From Thelephora terrestris (taxonomy: Eukaryota > Basidiomycota > Agaricomycetes > Thelephorales > Thelephoraceae): a stretch of DNA of 64,000 nt. The DNA is taken from NCBI GenBank assembly GCA_015956445.1, contig WIUZ02000006.1, positions 2,165,001 through 2,229,000 of the forward strand. The letters run 5' to 3'. Below, piece after piece: positions 1-9,083 of the stretch. Each line of letters starts with the position of its first letter. The stretch's first letter is position 1. The position numbers and the translations under genes are program-made. Below the pieces are notes generated by a model that had not been told where the DNA came from, did no database searches, and saw only the letters and a list, made by a program, of their open reading frames with translations.

Positions 1-288
1 GCCCTCCCTGACACCCGTGGGAATTTTCTAATAATTTTTGGAATTTTTCCAGAATTTTCTGGAATTTTCCTGAATTTTTTAATTTTTATTATATAAGCAA
101 TCCACTCTCCCGGGCCACCCACACTGTCGGCACCTGCCTAATTGGGAGCACCAGTGCCCAGTAAGCTGGGTCCCAGTCCCCCCCATAATTTCCATTAAAA
201 CTTTATGAGTAAAATATCCCCCCTCAGGCCATTCAAAAACTCATGAGAAAAATCATTCAAATTTGCGACAAAAACTCCTAAAACATTA
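1..288. other. AT-rich non-coding stretch
   Basis: AT-rich sequence with repeated GGAATTTT-like runs and a TATATAA at 90-96. A short GC-richer part follows (100-180). No coding frame of note is seen. It may be the promoter side of the small reading frame that follows or part of an old repeat; nothing decides between these. Confidence 0.3.
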
Positions 289-687
289 ATGTTTTTAATA
301 GGGACTACTGCGCCTGCTCGTCTTGTGGTCCAGTATGAGAACAGGTTGGTTCCCATTGATGATGAGGTTGTTGAGATCCAGGAGGAGGAGTTCTACCGGA
401 ACGTCGGAGTTGTCCGTAGGGATACTCCTGTTCCTCGTAGGAGAATGACTCCCCTGATCACGGTTACGGATACGACTTTGCCGAGGAACCGGTGGCCGGC
501 TCTGGAGTACGATCCGTATGCCGAGTTTGTTCCTGACTCGGAACCGAACTCTGATACCGAGCTCCCAGATTACGAGGACCTGTCGGACGTGGACCCGAAT
601 GAGATTCGAGAGCAGAACTGGGCGAACGAGGAGTTGGTGAGGACGGCCTTGGAGGCAATACAAAGGATCCGCAGAGATATTGATTAG
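289..687 (+). CDS. Acidic hypothetical protein, 132 aa
   Basis: An uninterrupted frame that I do not recognise. The product is strongly acidic in its second half (runs such as PDSEPNSDTELPDYEDLSD) and ends in a charged, probably helical tail. There is no signal peptide, membrane segment or known motif. Codon use looks like real coding sequence and the acidic, proline-containing composition is not random. It lies in the repeat nest, just upstream of a copia element but with no visible link to its polyprotein. It could be a small host gene, one exon of a larger one, or part of a repeat. A truncated or chance frame is also possible. Confidence 0.3.
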   Translation: MFLIGTTAPARLVVQYENRLVPIDDEVVEIQEEEFYRNVGVVRRDTPVPRRRMTPLITVTDTTLPRNRWPALEYDPYAEFVPDSEPNSDTELPDYEDLSDVDPNEIREQNWANEELVRTALEAIQRIRRDID

Positions 688-1171
688 ATAACCCTTTTGT
701 ATTGCGGCGTCCGGAATTAATCATCTTTCTTGTCTTTTGTGCATAATCCATGAGTCGTAAAACATAATGGTTTTCGTAAGTCCAATCCAAGGGTCAGATT
801 AATAAGCCGGTTGACTTCTGCGAGAGGTCAACGTGCGACACTTATTAATACATCCCTTGTTGTCGGTAGTCTGAATATCTACTAGTCGTCCAGGGGCAAC
901 GGAGGGCCAGGTAGGGGGAATCTTCGTATGAAGGTTCGCCAGTACATGTTCACGTATTATACCTCGGGTCTTCTGGGGTATCTTGACTAGTAGCACGTTC
1001 CACGTATTGGACTTTGAATCGTTAGGCATAGGGCATATGGCATAATAAACAGTTTACCGCCATGTTTAGGGCAGGGCACCAACTGACTTAGTGGTGATGA
1101 GGCGTTAAATAAAGGAAATAAAAGGGGGTAAACGGCGAAATCATCACAACGAGGCTATTGAGTCCATTCCC
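688..1171. other. Spacer before the copia element
   Basis: No convincing coding frame. Sequence is mixed and not obviously related to the LTR at 4710-5062, so it is not a 5' LTR of the same element. Confidence 0.3.
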
Positions 1172-4100
1172 TTGAGGACAGCGACCAGCTTCACGACGAT
1201 CATTGGTAAAGGAACAGTGATCCTCTACATAAACGAAAGGGCCGTTCGACTAAGTCCTGTCTATCATGTCCCAAACATCTCCCATAGACTGCTGTCCCTT
1301 GGTCAGTTCCTCAAAAGCGGACTCTTCTCGAGGGGGAGTGCTCGCGAAATCTCACTCTATGAGGAAGAAACGGAGTTTCTTACCTTCCACCCTCGAACCG
1401 AGGATGACAGTATTTACATCATCAGAACTCTCCTCGGAGCGCAACTTACTGCTGCTACAACTGAGACCATTTATAGTGCTGGTTTTGAAATCATGCACCG
1501 CCGACTGGCTCACCCCTCAAAGGAGGTAATCCAAAAGGCTGGGAAACATGTCGAGGATTTTCCTCATGTCGAAATCCCAAAAGAGCACCTCTGCACTGGG
1601 TGTGCGCAAGGAAAGATGACGAACAAATCCTTTCCCCCATCCAACACCAGAGCAAGCGCTCCCTTCGAGCTAATCCATTCGGATCTAAAGACTTTTCCCA
1701 TCGAATCCTACCGCAAATACAAGTACTCAATCGTCTTCTATGACAACTACACCTCACACGCCTGGACCATGAATTTGCGCACTAAGGACGCTGCACTTGT
1801 GGCTACCAGACACTTCCTGGCTATGGTTGAGACCAAATACCAGAAGAGAGTACGGCGATGGATGTCTGATGCCGGAGGGGAGTACACGTCCCTAGCTTTT
1901 ACAATGATGCTCAAGGAAAAAGGAATTGAGATCCTCCAGTCTATCCCGCATGCACACCAACAAAATGGTCGTGCGGAGAGGATCATTCAAACATTGATGG
2001 ATAAAGCAGAATCCATGAGATTGCAGGCTTGCCTCCCTCAATCTTGGTGGGAATTCGCCCTTGACCACGCAACTCACATTTACAATCGAACGCCGAACCG
2101 TCGCCTAAATTGGCAGACTCCATTCCAACTATTAAATGGAAGTAGGCCTTCAATTGATCACCTTCGGGTCTTCGGCTGCGGAGCCTACGTCTTCATCCCG
2201 GAAGAAGTACGGATAAACAAACTCGCGCCCCGATCAGAATTGATGACCTACCTGGGTACTCACCCAGGAGGAAAAGGATGGATCTTTATGCGCGGACCTA
2301 ACAATGTCATTTTCTCCGCTGCTCAGGCCACCTTCGATGAGTTGCACTTTCCAAAGTGCCCGACTGCCAGTGTACGGCGAAACACACGGCTGCAATCTGC
2401 TGTGCCACCCCTACCCAGCCATCACTGTCACAAAGACAGTGACTGCCAGTGTCCCCATCCAGGAGGACAAGAGGAAGATGACGCAGCACCCTCAGCGCGT
2501 CTCAGACCTACCCCCAAACCTTCCACAAAGGGCAAGGAACGTGCTATTGAGCCCGCACCACGGCCACAAACGCCGGTGCAATCTGGAGCGCCCAGTTCGG
2601 AGCCGCCAAGATCGCCTACGCCCAGCTCTAGCTCTGATTCCGGTCCTGAGGATGCACCACCCGCTCCGCCAACAATTATGCCTCCGTCACCTATTAAAAC
2701 TCGGAGGCCTCAGTGTGAGCGGAAAGTACCAGCCAAGCCCGGCAATGTTTATGGAAGTAAGCATCTGGTAGAGATAATTAAGTCTACCCGGCGTATGAAG
2801 GATTGGAAGAAGGTTGTCGGAGATTTTTTCGTAGCACCTAGGCGCGGGCAAAGTTCAGGAGCAGTTCCCGGACCTAGCGCGCAGCCACTTCCTGAGAGAG
2901 AATCCTCCGCTGAGGAAGAGACTGAAGCGGCGTCAGAGTCCGAAGATGAGGTTGAGAAATCCGTTGAACCATCCAGATTCACCACCCCTGAGGAAGACAC
3001 TGACGCCCTTCTAGCTAGGCTATGCCGGGAAGGGGGAGTAGAACTCCAAAACCTCTTAATTTCGAAAGCCGTCTCACCAACTGCCAACGAAAAAACTCCA
3101 AAAGAATGGAAATACCGAGACATCGCCACACTACCACAGGCAGAGCTCGAGGAATGGAGGACAGCCTGCAACGAAGAGTTGGAAGCTCTTCGCAGGCGCA
3201 AAGTATACGACCTGGTAGAGCGCCCTCGAGGCCGCAAGGTTATCAAAAACCGCTGGGTATTCGACCAGAAACCAGATGGTCGCAAGAAAGCCCGCTTAGT
3301 AGCAAAAGGCTTCTCACAGGTTGAGGGAATGGACTACGATGCCGTGTTCTCCCCCATTGTCCGATTCGAGACAGTGCGCCTAATATTTGCAATGGCCGCC
3401 CTCGGAGGATGGGCCCTCAAAGGACTTGATGTTCGAAACGCGTACCTATACGGCGAACTCGACGAGGAAATATACATGGAACAACCAGAGGGATTTGTAG
3501 CTCCAGGAAAAGAGACTTATGTTCTCCGCTTAAAGCGTGCCCTCTACGGACTGAAACAAGCCGGGCTCGCATGGTGGCGAGCCCTGAAACAGTCCATGGA
3601 AAAGCTCAGATTCAAATCCTTGAGCTCAGATGCTGGGATCTTCATCTACCAGGATAAAGATGGAACATTCGTAATTGCGTTAATCTACGTAGACGATGCC
3701 ATCTTTACCGGACCCCACACAGCACTTACAGAGCAGCTCAAGGGGGAGTTTATGAAGATATGGGAAACCAGGGATTTAGGGGACCTAACCGATTTCCTCC
3801 GCATGAGGATCACCCGACATGGCAGCAAAATCTCCATAGATCAATGCGCCTACCTTCAAACGGTCCTTGAGCAATGTGGGATGCAAAATGCTAAAGTCGC
3901 AGCAACCCCTCTCCCGGCCGGGTATGTGCCGACTCTGTCGACAGAGGTAGCATGCCCGGAAAGACGAAGCAGGTTCCAAACCATAATTGGTTCCCTACTA
4001 TACCTCATGCTGGGTACCCGACCAGATATCGCCTTTGCGGTTACCAAACTTGCGCAATATGCTGCAAACCCATCAAAAGAGCACGTCGAGAAAGCGCTGT

Positions 4101-4633
4101 ATATCTGCCACTATTTAATCGGGACTTCCAAATATCGATTAACCTACGACGGAGATTCACGGGAAGGTATCTCAGCCTGTACCGACTCAGACTGGGCTTC
4201 AGACCCCACTCAGAGACGATCCCAAAGTGGATACTTTGTCCGAATGGCAAAAGGACTCATCTCATGGACCTCAAGAGCGCAGAAAACCATTGCGCTGTCG
4301 TCCACTGAGGCTGAATACATGGCGCTCTCCGATTGTAGCCGCCAAGTGGTCTGGATGCATACCCTTCTGGGGGAGCTCGGCTATGACCTTAAAGCCATCC
4401 CAATCTGCGGAGATAACCAAGGCTCGATCTTTATCGCCTCAAACCCGGTTACTGAAAAGAGGTCGAAACACATCGACATCCGCTATCATTACATTCGCGA
4501 GGTCATCAATGATGGACGCGTGGTAGTGTATTTCATTCCCGGAGATGACAATCCCGCGGATCTCCTGACGAAGAACCTTGGAGTCGTCAAACTCAGAAAA
4601 TTTAGAGATGCCTTAGGCCTTGAATTCTTCTGA
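1172..4633 (+). CDS. Copia pol region: integrase, reverse transcriptase, RNase H (fossil)
   Basis: Domain order is gag-pre-integrase, integrase, reverse transcriptase and RNase H. The pre-integrase zinc-binding part has an HRRLAHPS histidine pair and a CTGC cysteine pair. The integrase core shows DLKTF, DAGGEYTS and a downstream glutamate in NGRAERI. A low-complexity Pro/Ser-rich linker follows (about residues 400-600). The reverse transcriptase has the copia phrases RWVFDQKPDG and LDVRNAYLYGELDEEIYMEQ, and its YVDD active site. RNase H ends the protein with CTDSDWASD and LSSTEAEYMAL. Known role of the family: copying and integrating the element's own RNA. The frame here opens inside the pre-integrase region, so it does not begin at a natural start. 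Confidence 0.9.
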   Translation: MRTATSFTTIIGKGTVILYINERAVRLSPVYHVPNISHRLLSLGQFLKSGLFSRGSAREISLYEEETEFLTFHPRTEDDSIYIIRTLLGAQLTAATTETIYSAGFEIMHRRLAHPSKEVIQKAGKHVEDFPHVEIPKEHLCTGCAQGKMTNKSFPPSNTRASAPFELIHSDLKTFPIESYRKYKYSIVFYDNYTSHAWTMNLRTKDAALVATRHFLAMVETKYQKRVRRWMSDAGGEYTSLAFTMMLKEKGIEILQSIPHAHQQNGRAERIIQTLMDKAESMRLQACLPQSWWEFALDHATHIYNRTPNRRLNWQTPFQLLNGSRPSIDHLRVFGCGAYVFIPEEVRINKLAPRSELMTYLGTHPGGKGWIFMRGPNNVIFSAAQATFDELHFPKCPTASVRRNTRLQSAVPPLPSHHCHKDSDCQCPHPGGQEEDDAAPSARLRPTPKPSTKGKERAIEPAPRPQTPVQSGAPSSEPPRSPTPSSSSDSGPEDAPPAPPTIMPPSPIKTRRPQCERKVPAKPGNVYGSKHLVEIIKSTRRMKDWKKVVGDFFVAPRRGQSSGAVPGPSAQPLPERESSAEEETEAASESEDEVEKSVEPSRFTTPEEDTDALLARLCREGGVELQNLLISKAVSPTANEKTPKEWKYRDIATLPQAELEEWRTACNEELEALRRRKVYDLVERPRGRKVIKNRWVFDQKPDGRKKARLVAKGFSQVEGMDYDAVFSPIVRFETVRLIFAMAALGGWALKGLDVRNAYLYGELDEEIYMEQPEGFVAPGKETYVLRLKRALYGLKQAGLAWWRALKQSMEKLRFKSLSSDAGIFIYQDKDGTFVIALIYVDDAIFTGPHTALTEQLKGEFMKIWETRDLGDLTDFLRMRITRHGSKISIDQCAYLQTVLEQCGMQNAKVAATPLPAGYVPTLSTEVACPERRSRFQTIIGSLLYLMLGTRPDIAFAVTKLAQYAANPSKEHVEKALYICHYLIGTSKYRLTYDGDSREGISACTDSDWASDPTQRRSQSGYFVRMAKGLISWTSRAQKTIALSSTEAEYMALSDCSRQVVWMHTLLGELGYDLKAIPICGDNQGSIFIASNPVTEKRSKHIDIRYHYIREVINDGRVVVYFIPGDDNPADLLTKNLGVVKLRKFRDALGLEFF

Positions 4634-4709
4634 GCACATACCTCCAACTTACTGCAGTCCAGTTCCCACCAATGAAGTTATACAGGGAGCTGTACTTAGT
4701 AAGGGGGAG

Positions 4710-5062
4710 TGTTGAACCGAAGGTCTGTGCCCGGCAACGGGTCAACCGGCTCCACCGCTTCGTGCGAGAGCCGATGCCGGAGAGCGCTGGATAAGCGACC
4801 CGAAGGGACGGTGTCACATCAGTGACCCGATCGATCGGTATGACGCGCGCGTGCCTTAGGCCGCCACACGGACCATGCATCAGTCACACTGTATAGATGT
4901 GACGTTAATAGAGTAGATAGTATATATACCCCTCATGTGTCCATAGATCAATCAATCGCTTCTCTCTCTCTCTCCCCCACTAGCAACTATAAGCCCCTCC
5001 CCTTCAGGTAAGGATTAGAGTATCCATGTAGTAGTATAGTATTATACTCTACCTGCTCAACA
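4710..5062 (+). repeat. LTR of the copia element (353 bp)
   Basis: It begins TGTTGA right after the polypurine tract and ends TCAACA, a perfect 6-bp inverted terminal pair. A TATATATA box lies at 4921-4928, followed by a CT-rich stretch (about 4961-4980), as expected for a U3/R boundary. The DNA beyond 5062 is the inverted arm of another element. Confidence 0.75.
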
Positions 5063-5476
5063 CGCCGGTCCGGCTTTGAGTTCTTTCTCAATGAACCCCG
5101 AAACTTACCCGCCGCGTAAATGGTATGTTTTATTTTTTAATTTACCCGGGCCATCCACCCGCTGATCTCTTTGTGAGTTTTTTTAGAAAAAACTCTCAAT
5201 GAACGCCGCGGGTTCTGCGTGCGCAAATCGCAACCAGATCCCAACATCGGACAACCGATTCCGAGGTTTGTCGAAATCGACCCGGGGTTGCGTCGGGGAT
5301 CGCATCTCAATCGCGTCGGGGATCGCGTCTCAATCGCGTCGGGGATCGCGTCTCAATCGCGTCGGGAGTCGTCTCAGACGGTTCGGGGTCGCGTAGGAGG
5401 TTGTCCCCATCGTTTCTACCGACTGCTCCCGCAGATGACCTCCAACGACACCCCGACCGCTGTCCCGTCCCTTACC
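5063..5476 (+). repeat. Left terminal inverted repeat arm
   Basis: Inverted partner of 5934-6324. It contains three tandem 23-bp units at 5290-5312, 5313-5335 and 5336-5358 (core GTCGGGGATCGC), plus AT-rich subterminal sequence. By eye only a few single-base differences separate the arms. Confidence 0.8.
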
Positions 5477-5707
5477 TTACATAAGTCACGTAGTATTAGT
5501 GCGTTATAGAGTAAAAACAGTATTACGACACAAGCATAAAGAAAAAATAAAAGAATCGCATTCCGTACGCGACAGAGTCAACCCTCGACCTTCTTGGCAC
5601 CCTTCTCGGCAACCCTCGCCCGAATCTATCTCGTCGTGGTCAGTGACTCGCATCGCAAACGACACAGGCACTACCTCTCCGCACCTGTTTGACGACAGAC
5701 TTGACGT

Positions 5708-5932
5708 CTACCATCGAGTGATCGCCATGATCCGCGTGTTCTTCGTGATCAGCGGTAAGAGGGTGTTGACGCCTCTGGGCGATGGTGGCAACGAGCCTTG
5801 GCTGGGGCTGAGGGTGTTTTGGACAAATCGGGCGCCGTTTTCGAGGATGAAGCCGACTTGAAGAGTGGTTCCTGATAACATGTAGAGGAATTCGGCGGCA
5901 CGAGGATGATAGTGAGGCGTGGACAATCCGCA
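5708..5932 (-). pseudogene. Captured fragment of a spherulin/germin-type cupin gene
   Basis: Read on the minus strand, the centre of the inverted-repeat element encodes GLSTPHYHPRAAEFLYMLSG and then QVGFILENGARFVQNTLSP. The HxHPRAxEFLY phrase is the first cupin metal-binding motif of spherulin-1A/germin-like secreted proteins, and the second phrase follows it in that family. After NTLSPSQG the frame loses the expected second cupin motif and runs into unrelated sequence to its stop. Only the middle of a cupin domain is present: no start, signal peptide or second motif. I take it as an exon piece picked up by the element. It is unrelated in sequence to the cupin gene at 55696-56275. Confidence 0.65.
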
Positions 5933-5933
5933 G

Positions 5934-6324
5934 GGTAAGGGACGGGACAGCGGTCGGGGTGTCGTTGGAGGTCATCTGCAGGAGCAGTCGGTAGAAACGA
6001 CGGGGACAACCTCCTATGCGACCCCGAACCGTCTGAGACGACTCCCGACGCGATTGAGACGCGATCCCCGATGCGATTGAGATGCGATCCCCGACGCAAC
6101 CCCGGGTCGATTTCGACAAACCTTGGAATCGGTTGTCCGATGTTGGGATCTGGTTGCGATTTGCGCACGCAGAACCCGCGGCGTTCATTGAGAGTTTTTT
6201 CTAAAAAAACTCACAAAGAGATCAGCGGGTGGATGGCCTGGGTAAATTAAAAAATAAAACATACCATTTACGCGGCGGGTAAGTTTCGGGGTTCATTGAG
6301 AAAGAACTCAAAGCCAGACCGGCG
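5934..6324 (-). repeat. Right terminal inverted repeat arm
   Basis: Reverse complement of the left arm, one 23-bp unit shorter (391 against 414 bp). The reading frames found in it mirror those of the left arm and are not genes. Confidence 0.8.
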
Positions 6325-6793
6325 GGTTCGCTTTGTGCAAATACCGGGGTAATTTGTGAAAGAGCCTTCAAAGAACGCGGGAGGCTCATGGAGCGCTCAT
6401 TTCGGGCAAATTCTCAACTTACGCCGCTAGTAAGTTCAAAGATTACCCGCCGTGTTGCAAAAGTGCAAATTTCGGGCACATAAAAAAAAACTCTTGCCAA
6501 ACCCTCCGGGTATGGTAAGATTTCATAATAAATTGGCCTACCGAGTAAATTTTAAAATTGTATTTCAATGTGAACACAAATTGACTGGTGGGTTTTTGAG
6601 CGGGTTTTTTGTGAGTAAATTAAAAAATAACCTAGGAGGCTCTGTTTACAATGAAACCTGGGTAAATTAAGAACATACCTACTGGGTTTTTTGAGGACAA
6701 ATATGCGGGCATTTTTTGAAAATACTCTCAGTTAGAGCTGTGGGCTTGTGTTGAGCAAATTGTTTAAAAACTCTTGAAAAACTCTCAATTTGC
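6325..6793. other. AT-rich degenerate repeat sequence beside the TIR element
   Basis: Contains scattered copies of short motifs also found inside the arms (GTAAATTAAAAAATA, AAAAACTCTCAA, CTACCGGGTAA-like pieces). It may be the outer part of the same element, or of an older relative, whose left counterpart is missing behind the copia LTR. No gene seen. Confidence 0.4.
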
Positions 6794-7878
6794 CTACCGG
6801 GTAAGTAGGGGTCTGCCCCCAGTGGGAACCGCGTTCTCGATCGGAGGCGTGGTGTAGGACAACGGGTTAGGCGATGGGAGTACCACCTTGTTGGCGTACT
6901 CCAGCTCGAACGGAACATCGGCCGTTCCCTGCCCAACCAAGACAGGACCTTCCTTGCAGTTGCAGGTCTTGTCCTGTAAAGACTCGACCCGCGCCGTCAA
7001 CACGGACACCAGATCCTCGAATTCCTCAATCTAGGGAATGTCAACTTCTATCATTCACAAAGAGAATGATGAAAGCCGCATACCTTGCTGCCTTCATCAC
7101 TGATCTTCTTCGAGTGCCTGTCCAGGCAATCGTCCCTCGTGTCCAACGCCTTCCTGATGTTGACATCCTGGACCTTCAGACCGGCAACTAACTCCTGATG
7201 GTTAGCAACCATCGCCGCCAACGCCTCGTTCATCCCCTGCTGGAAGGCGGCCATGGTCTCCTTCATCTGAAGACTCTCTGCCGACAACCAAAGGACATCT
7301 GCCTTCGCTTCCTTCACCTCACGCTCTAATCGTTCAACCTAGGCCGTTTGGTTAGTCGAGAGTCATACTCAAATATCCAGACTGAAAACCTACCCAGTTT
7401 TCCCCCTCTCGAACGAGCGACCACAACAGCGTGGTGGAAGCAGTGGCGTGGCGGACGGCCCGAGGAACGGTTGCCCCGTGCTCCAACAGATCTTGATCGT
7501 AGATCCCCCTCTGCAGGGTATACCAGAGCTCCTTCTTGATCGGATGCTCCAGTTCCCTGAACCTACCCCTCATCTGAAAGATCACCTTCTCTGTGATCAT
7601 GGATCGGACCCAGAGCTCATCGTCCCAGGTCAACCCCATCAGATGTGGGATCGTCTCCCTGAGACGTTCGGCATCCACCTGCTGAACGACCGCCAAGATC
7701 TACGGACGAGTTAGAACTTAAACAACCAAAGTTCTAGCTCCCCCACCTGTTCATCGGTGGTGTACGGAACCCCCGCCTCACTGGCGTAGCTCTTGCGGTT
7801 GGCGGCACGGCGGTCGATATGGGAGATGGTGGAGATGCCGTTGGCAACTTTGTAGGTATGGTTGTTGGGGAAGGACAT
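6794..7878 (-). CDS. Agaricomycete hypothetical protein with coiled-coil centre, four exons
   Basis: Four minus-strand exons join in frame: 7878-7747, 7698-7394, 7338-7084 and 7030-6794. Introns are 49-55 nt with GT..AG ends. The start MSFPNNHTYKVANG is chosen because homologous-looking proteins I recall in mushrooms open similarly, followed by an ILAVVQQVD and GLTWDDELWVRSMI region. The middle (exon 3) is a long charged helix, probably coiled coil. The end has a CNCKEG cysteine pair, then VGQGTADVPFELEYAN. Function unknown; I have seen the pattern as a multi-copy family in Agaricomycetes, but it is not assigned to a role. The stop lies in the repeat sequence that borders the TIR element, so the natural C-terminus may have been lost. 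It could belong to a repeat rather than to the host. Confidence 0.6.
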
Positions 7879-8964
7879 GTTGGTAAGATGATGGGGAAGT
7901 TGCTGGTGTTGCTGATCAAGGATGGCTCCAAGAAGACGTCCTTCTTATAGCCTAGATCGGTGATCCTTCACATGACCTACCTCGACGAACCTCATTGGTC
8001 CGGGTCACATCAACTTCCGCCCCTGTACCATCATTGTCGGCTTACTACATCAAGCTGACACCTCAGCCCGCGGGACGGCCTTGGAAGAACTTTGTTCCGG
8101 AACGCTTAAACCGCGTGCGCACCAAAAATAGGTCTCATGACCTTGACGACCCCTTTACGAACCCCTTTACGACCCTGATGACTCATTTATGACATCATGA
8201 TAACGACCAACCCTGGACCCTGATCACACATGTGGACAGTCACATCACAGTCTCCTAACCGGAGGAAGGAATTGCCGTTATTCGGAAGGAGTGCCTTAGA
8301 CTCCTTTTGTTTAGCTCAGTGAATGTGGAGTAGCCGTTAGCGTGAAACGCTGGCGAATCTGTAATCCCTCATGTCCCATGAGTCTAGGCCCGACCTCCTC
8401 ATGTCCGGACGTACGTTGAGGTTGCCACTAGTCCGTGATGCTGTTACCGCCTACAGACAACAAGGGATGCTGCATGGTCCCTTATCTCGGAGCCACTCGA
8501 AAATTGCACGAAGCAATGAGAGGTTTCCACCTGACCCTTGGGTGTGATCCCCAGGTACGAACTTTCATGACCCCATGCCCCTATTTCTTTTAGGACTAGT
8601 GTTATCTTTACCCCTATGTTTCATGCGGACATTTGTTATCGTTTATGCAATCCTTCACACGCTAGTAAGGCCCTTTGTCCTTTATTCTCCCACGCATCAT
8701 ATTTGTTTGCTTCCCTTACTTAGCGTTCACACACTCCTTATCTCCCTTTGTTCGGACTTGATAAGGGTATATTAGGGTATTGACATCATGGCCACTCCTT
8801 TAGTATAAGTAGCAACTGTGGCTGTATTGTAGTACCTTAGTTTTTTTACCTCAGGAAATCCTCTGCCCTTCTCAGCCCAGTTGCAGTTAAGGACAAGTCA
8901 GAGTTTCTTGTTTGAACACAAGGCATCCCCCATCTGCTCTCCCTCCCGTTCTGCGCCTCATAAC
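7879..8964. other. Non-coding, possible LTR-like remnant
   Basis: No gene seen. From about 8160 the sequence resembles a gypsy-type LTR: direct CTTTACGA repeats, a TATAAG box near 8804, and, further on, a CCCTGACA end at 9326-9333. A clear opposite end was not found, so this is only a suggestion of a solo LTR or fragment. Confidence 0.25.
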
Positions 8965-9083
8965 TATAGAACCCCAGCGTTCACCTTATAGAACCCCAGC
9001 GTTCACCTTATAGAACCCCAGCGTTCACCTTATAGAACCCCAGCGTTCACCTTATAGAACCCCAGCGTTCACCTTATAGAACA
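8965..9083 (+). repeat. 22-bp minisatellite, five identical copies
   Basis: The unit TATAGAACCCCAGCGTTCACCT is repeated five times without change (8965-9074), followed by a partial sixth copy. Identity of the copies implies recent expansion. It lies inside the LTR-like stretch. Confidence 0.95.

Larger units (their letters stand above)
1172..5062 (+). mobile_element. Ty1/copia LTR retrotransposon, 3' part only (fossil)
   Basis: A Ty1/copia element: integrase comes before reverse transcriptase, the order that separates copia from gypsy. Parts seen are the pol region (1172-4633), a purine-rich tract AAGGGGGAG at 4701-4709, and one LTR (4710-5062) with TGTTGA...TCAACA ends. No matching 5' LTR, gag or protease region is recognised in the window, so the element is broken. 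With a single LTR its age cannot be read from LTR divergence, but the long clean pol region suggests it is not very old. Confidence 0.85.
5063..6324. mobile_element. Non-autonomous DNA element with ~400-bp terminal inverted repeats and a captured gene piece
   Basis: Two nearly identical arms (5063-5476 and 5934-6324) lie in opposite orientation around a 457-bp centre. They pair from the outer CGCCGGTC to the inner CCCTTACC. The only large difference is one extra 23-bp unit in the left arm (three against two copies). There is no transposase, so movement would need a partner element; the superfamily is unknown. The centre carries a cupin gene fragment on the minus strand that starts within a few bases of the right arm. 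This is the layout known from Pack-MULE/Pack-TIR elements. Target-site duplications cannot be seen, because the left edge is the copia LTR and the right edge runs into related AT-rich repeat sequence. Confidence 0.7.

Noticed and set aside
2304-3285. Long frames in other phases inside the copia pol region
   Set aside because: They lie in the low-complexity linker and overlap the clear pol frame; no domain.
5640-6188. 182-codon minus frame running from the centre into the right TIR arm
   Set aside because: Its first half is the arm sequence, which gives the same frame in the left arm; it is not a gene.
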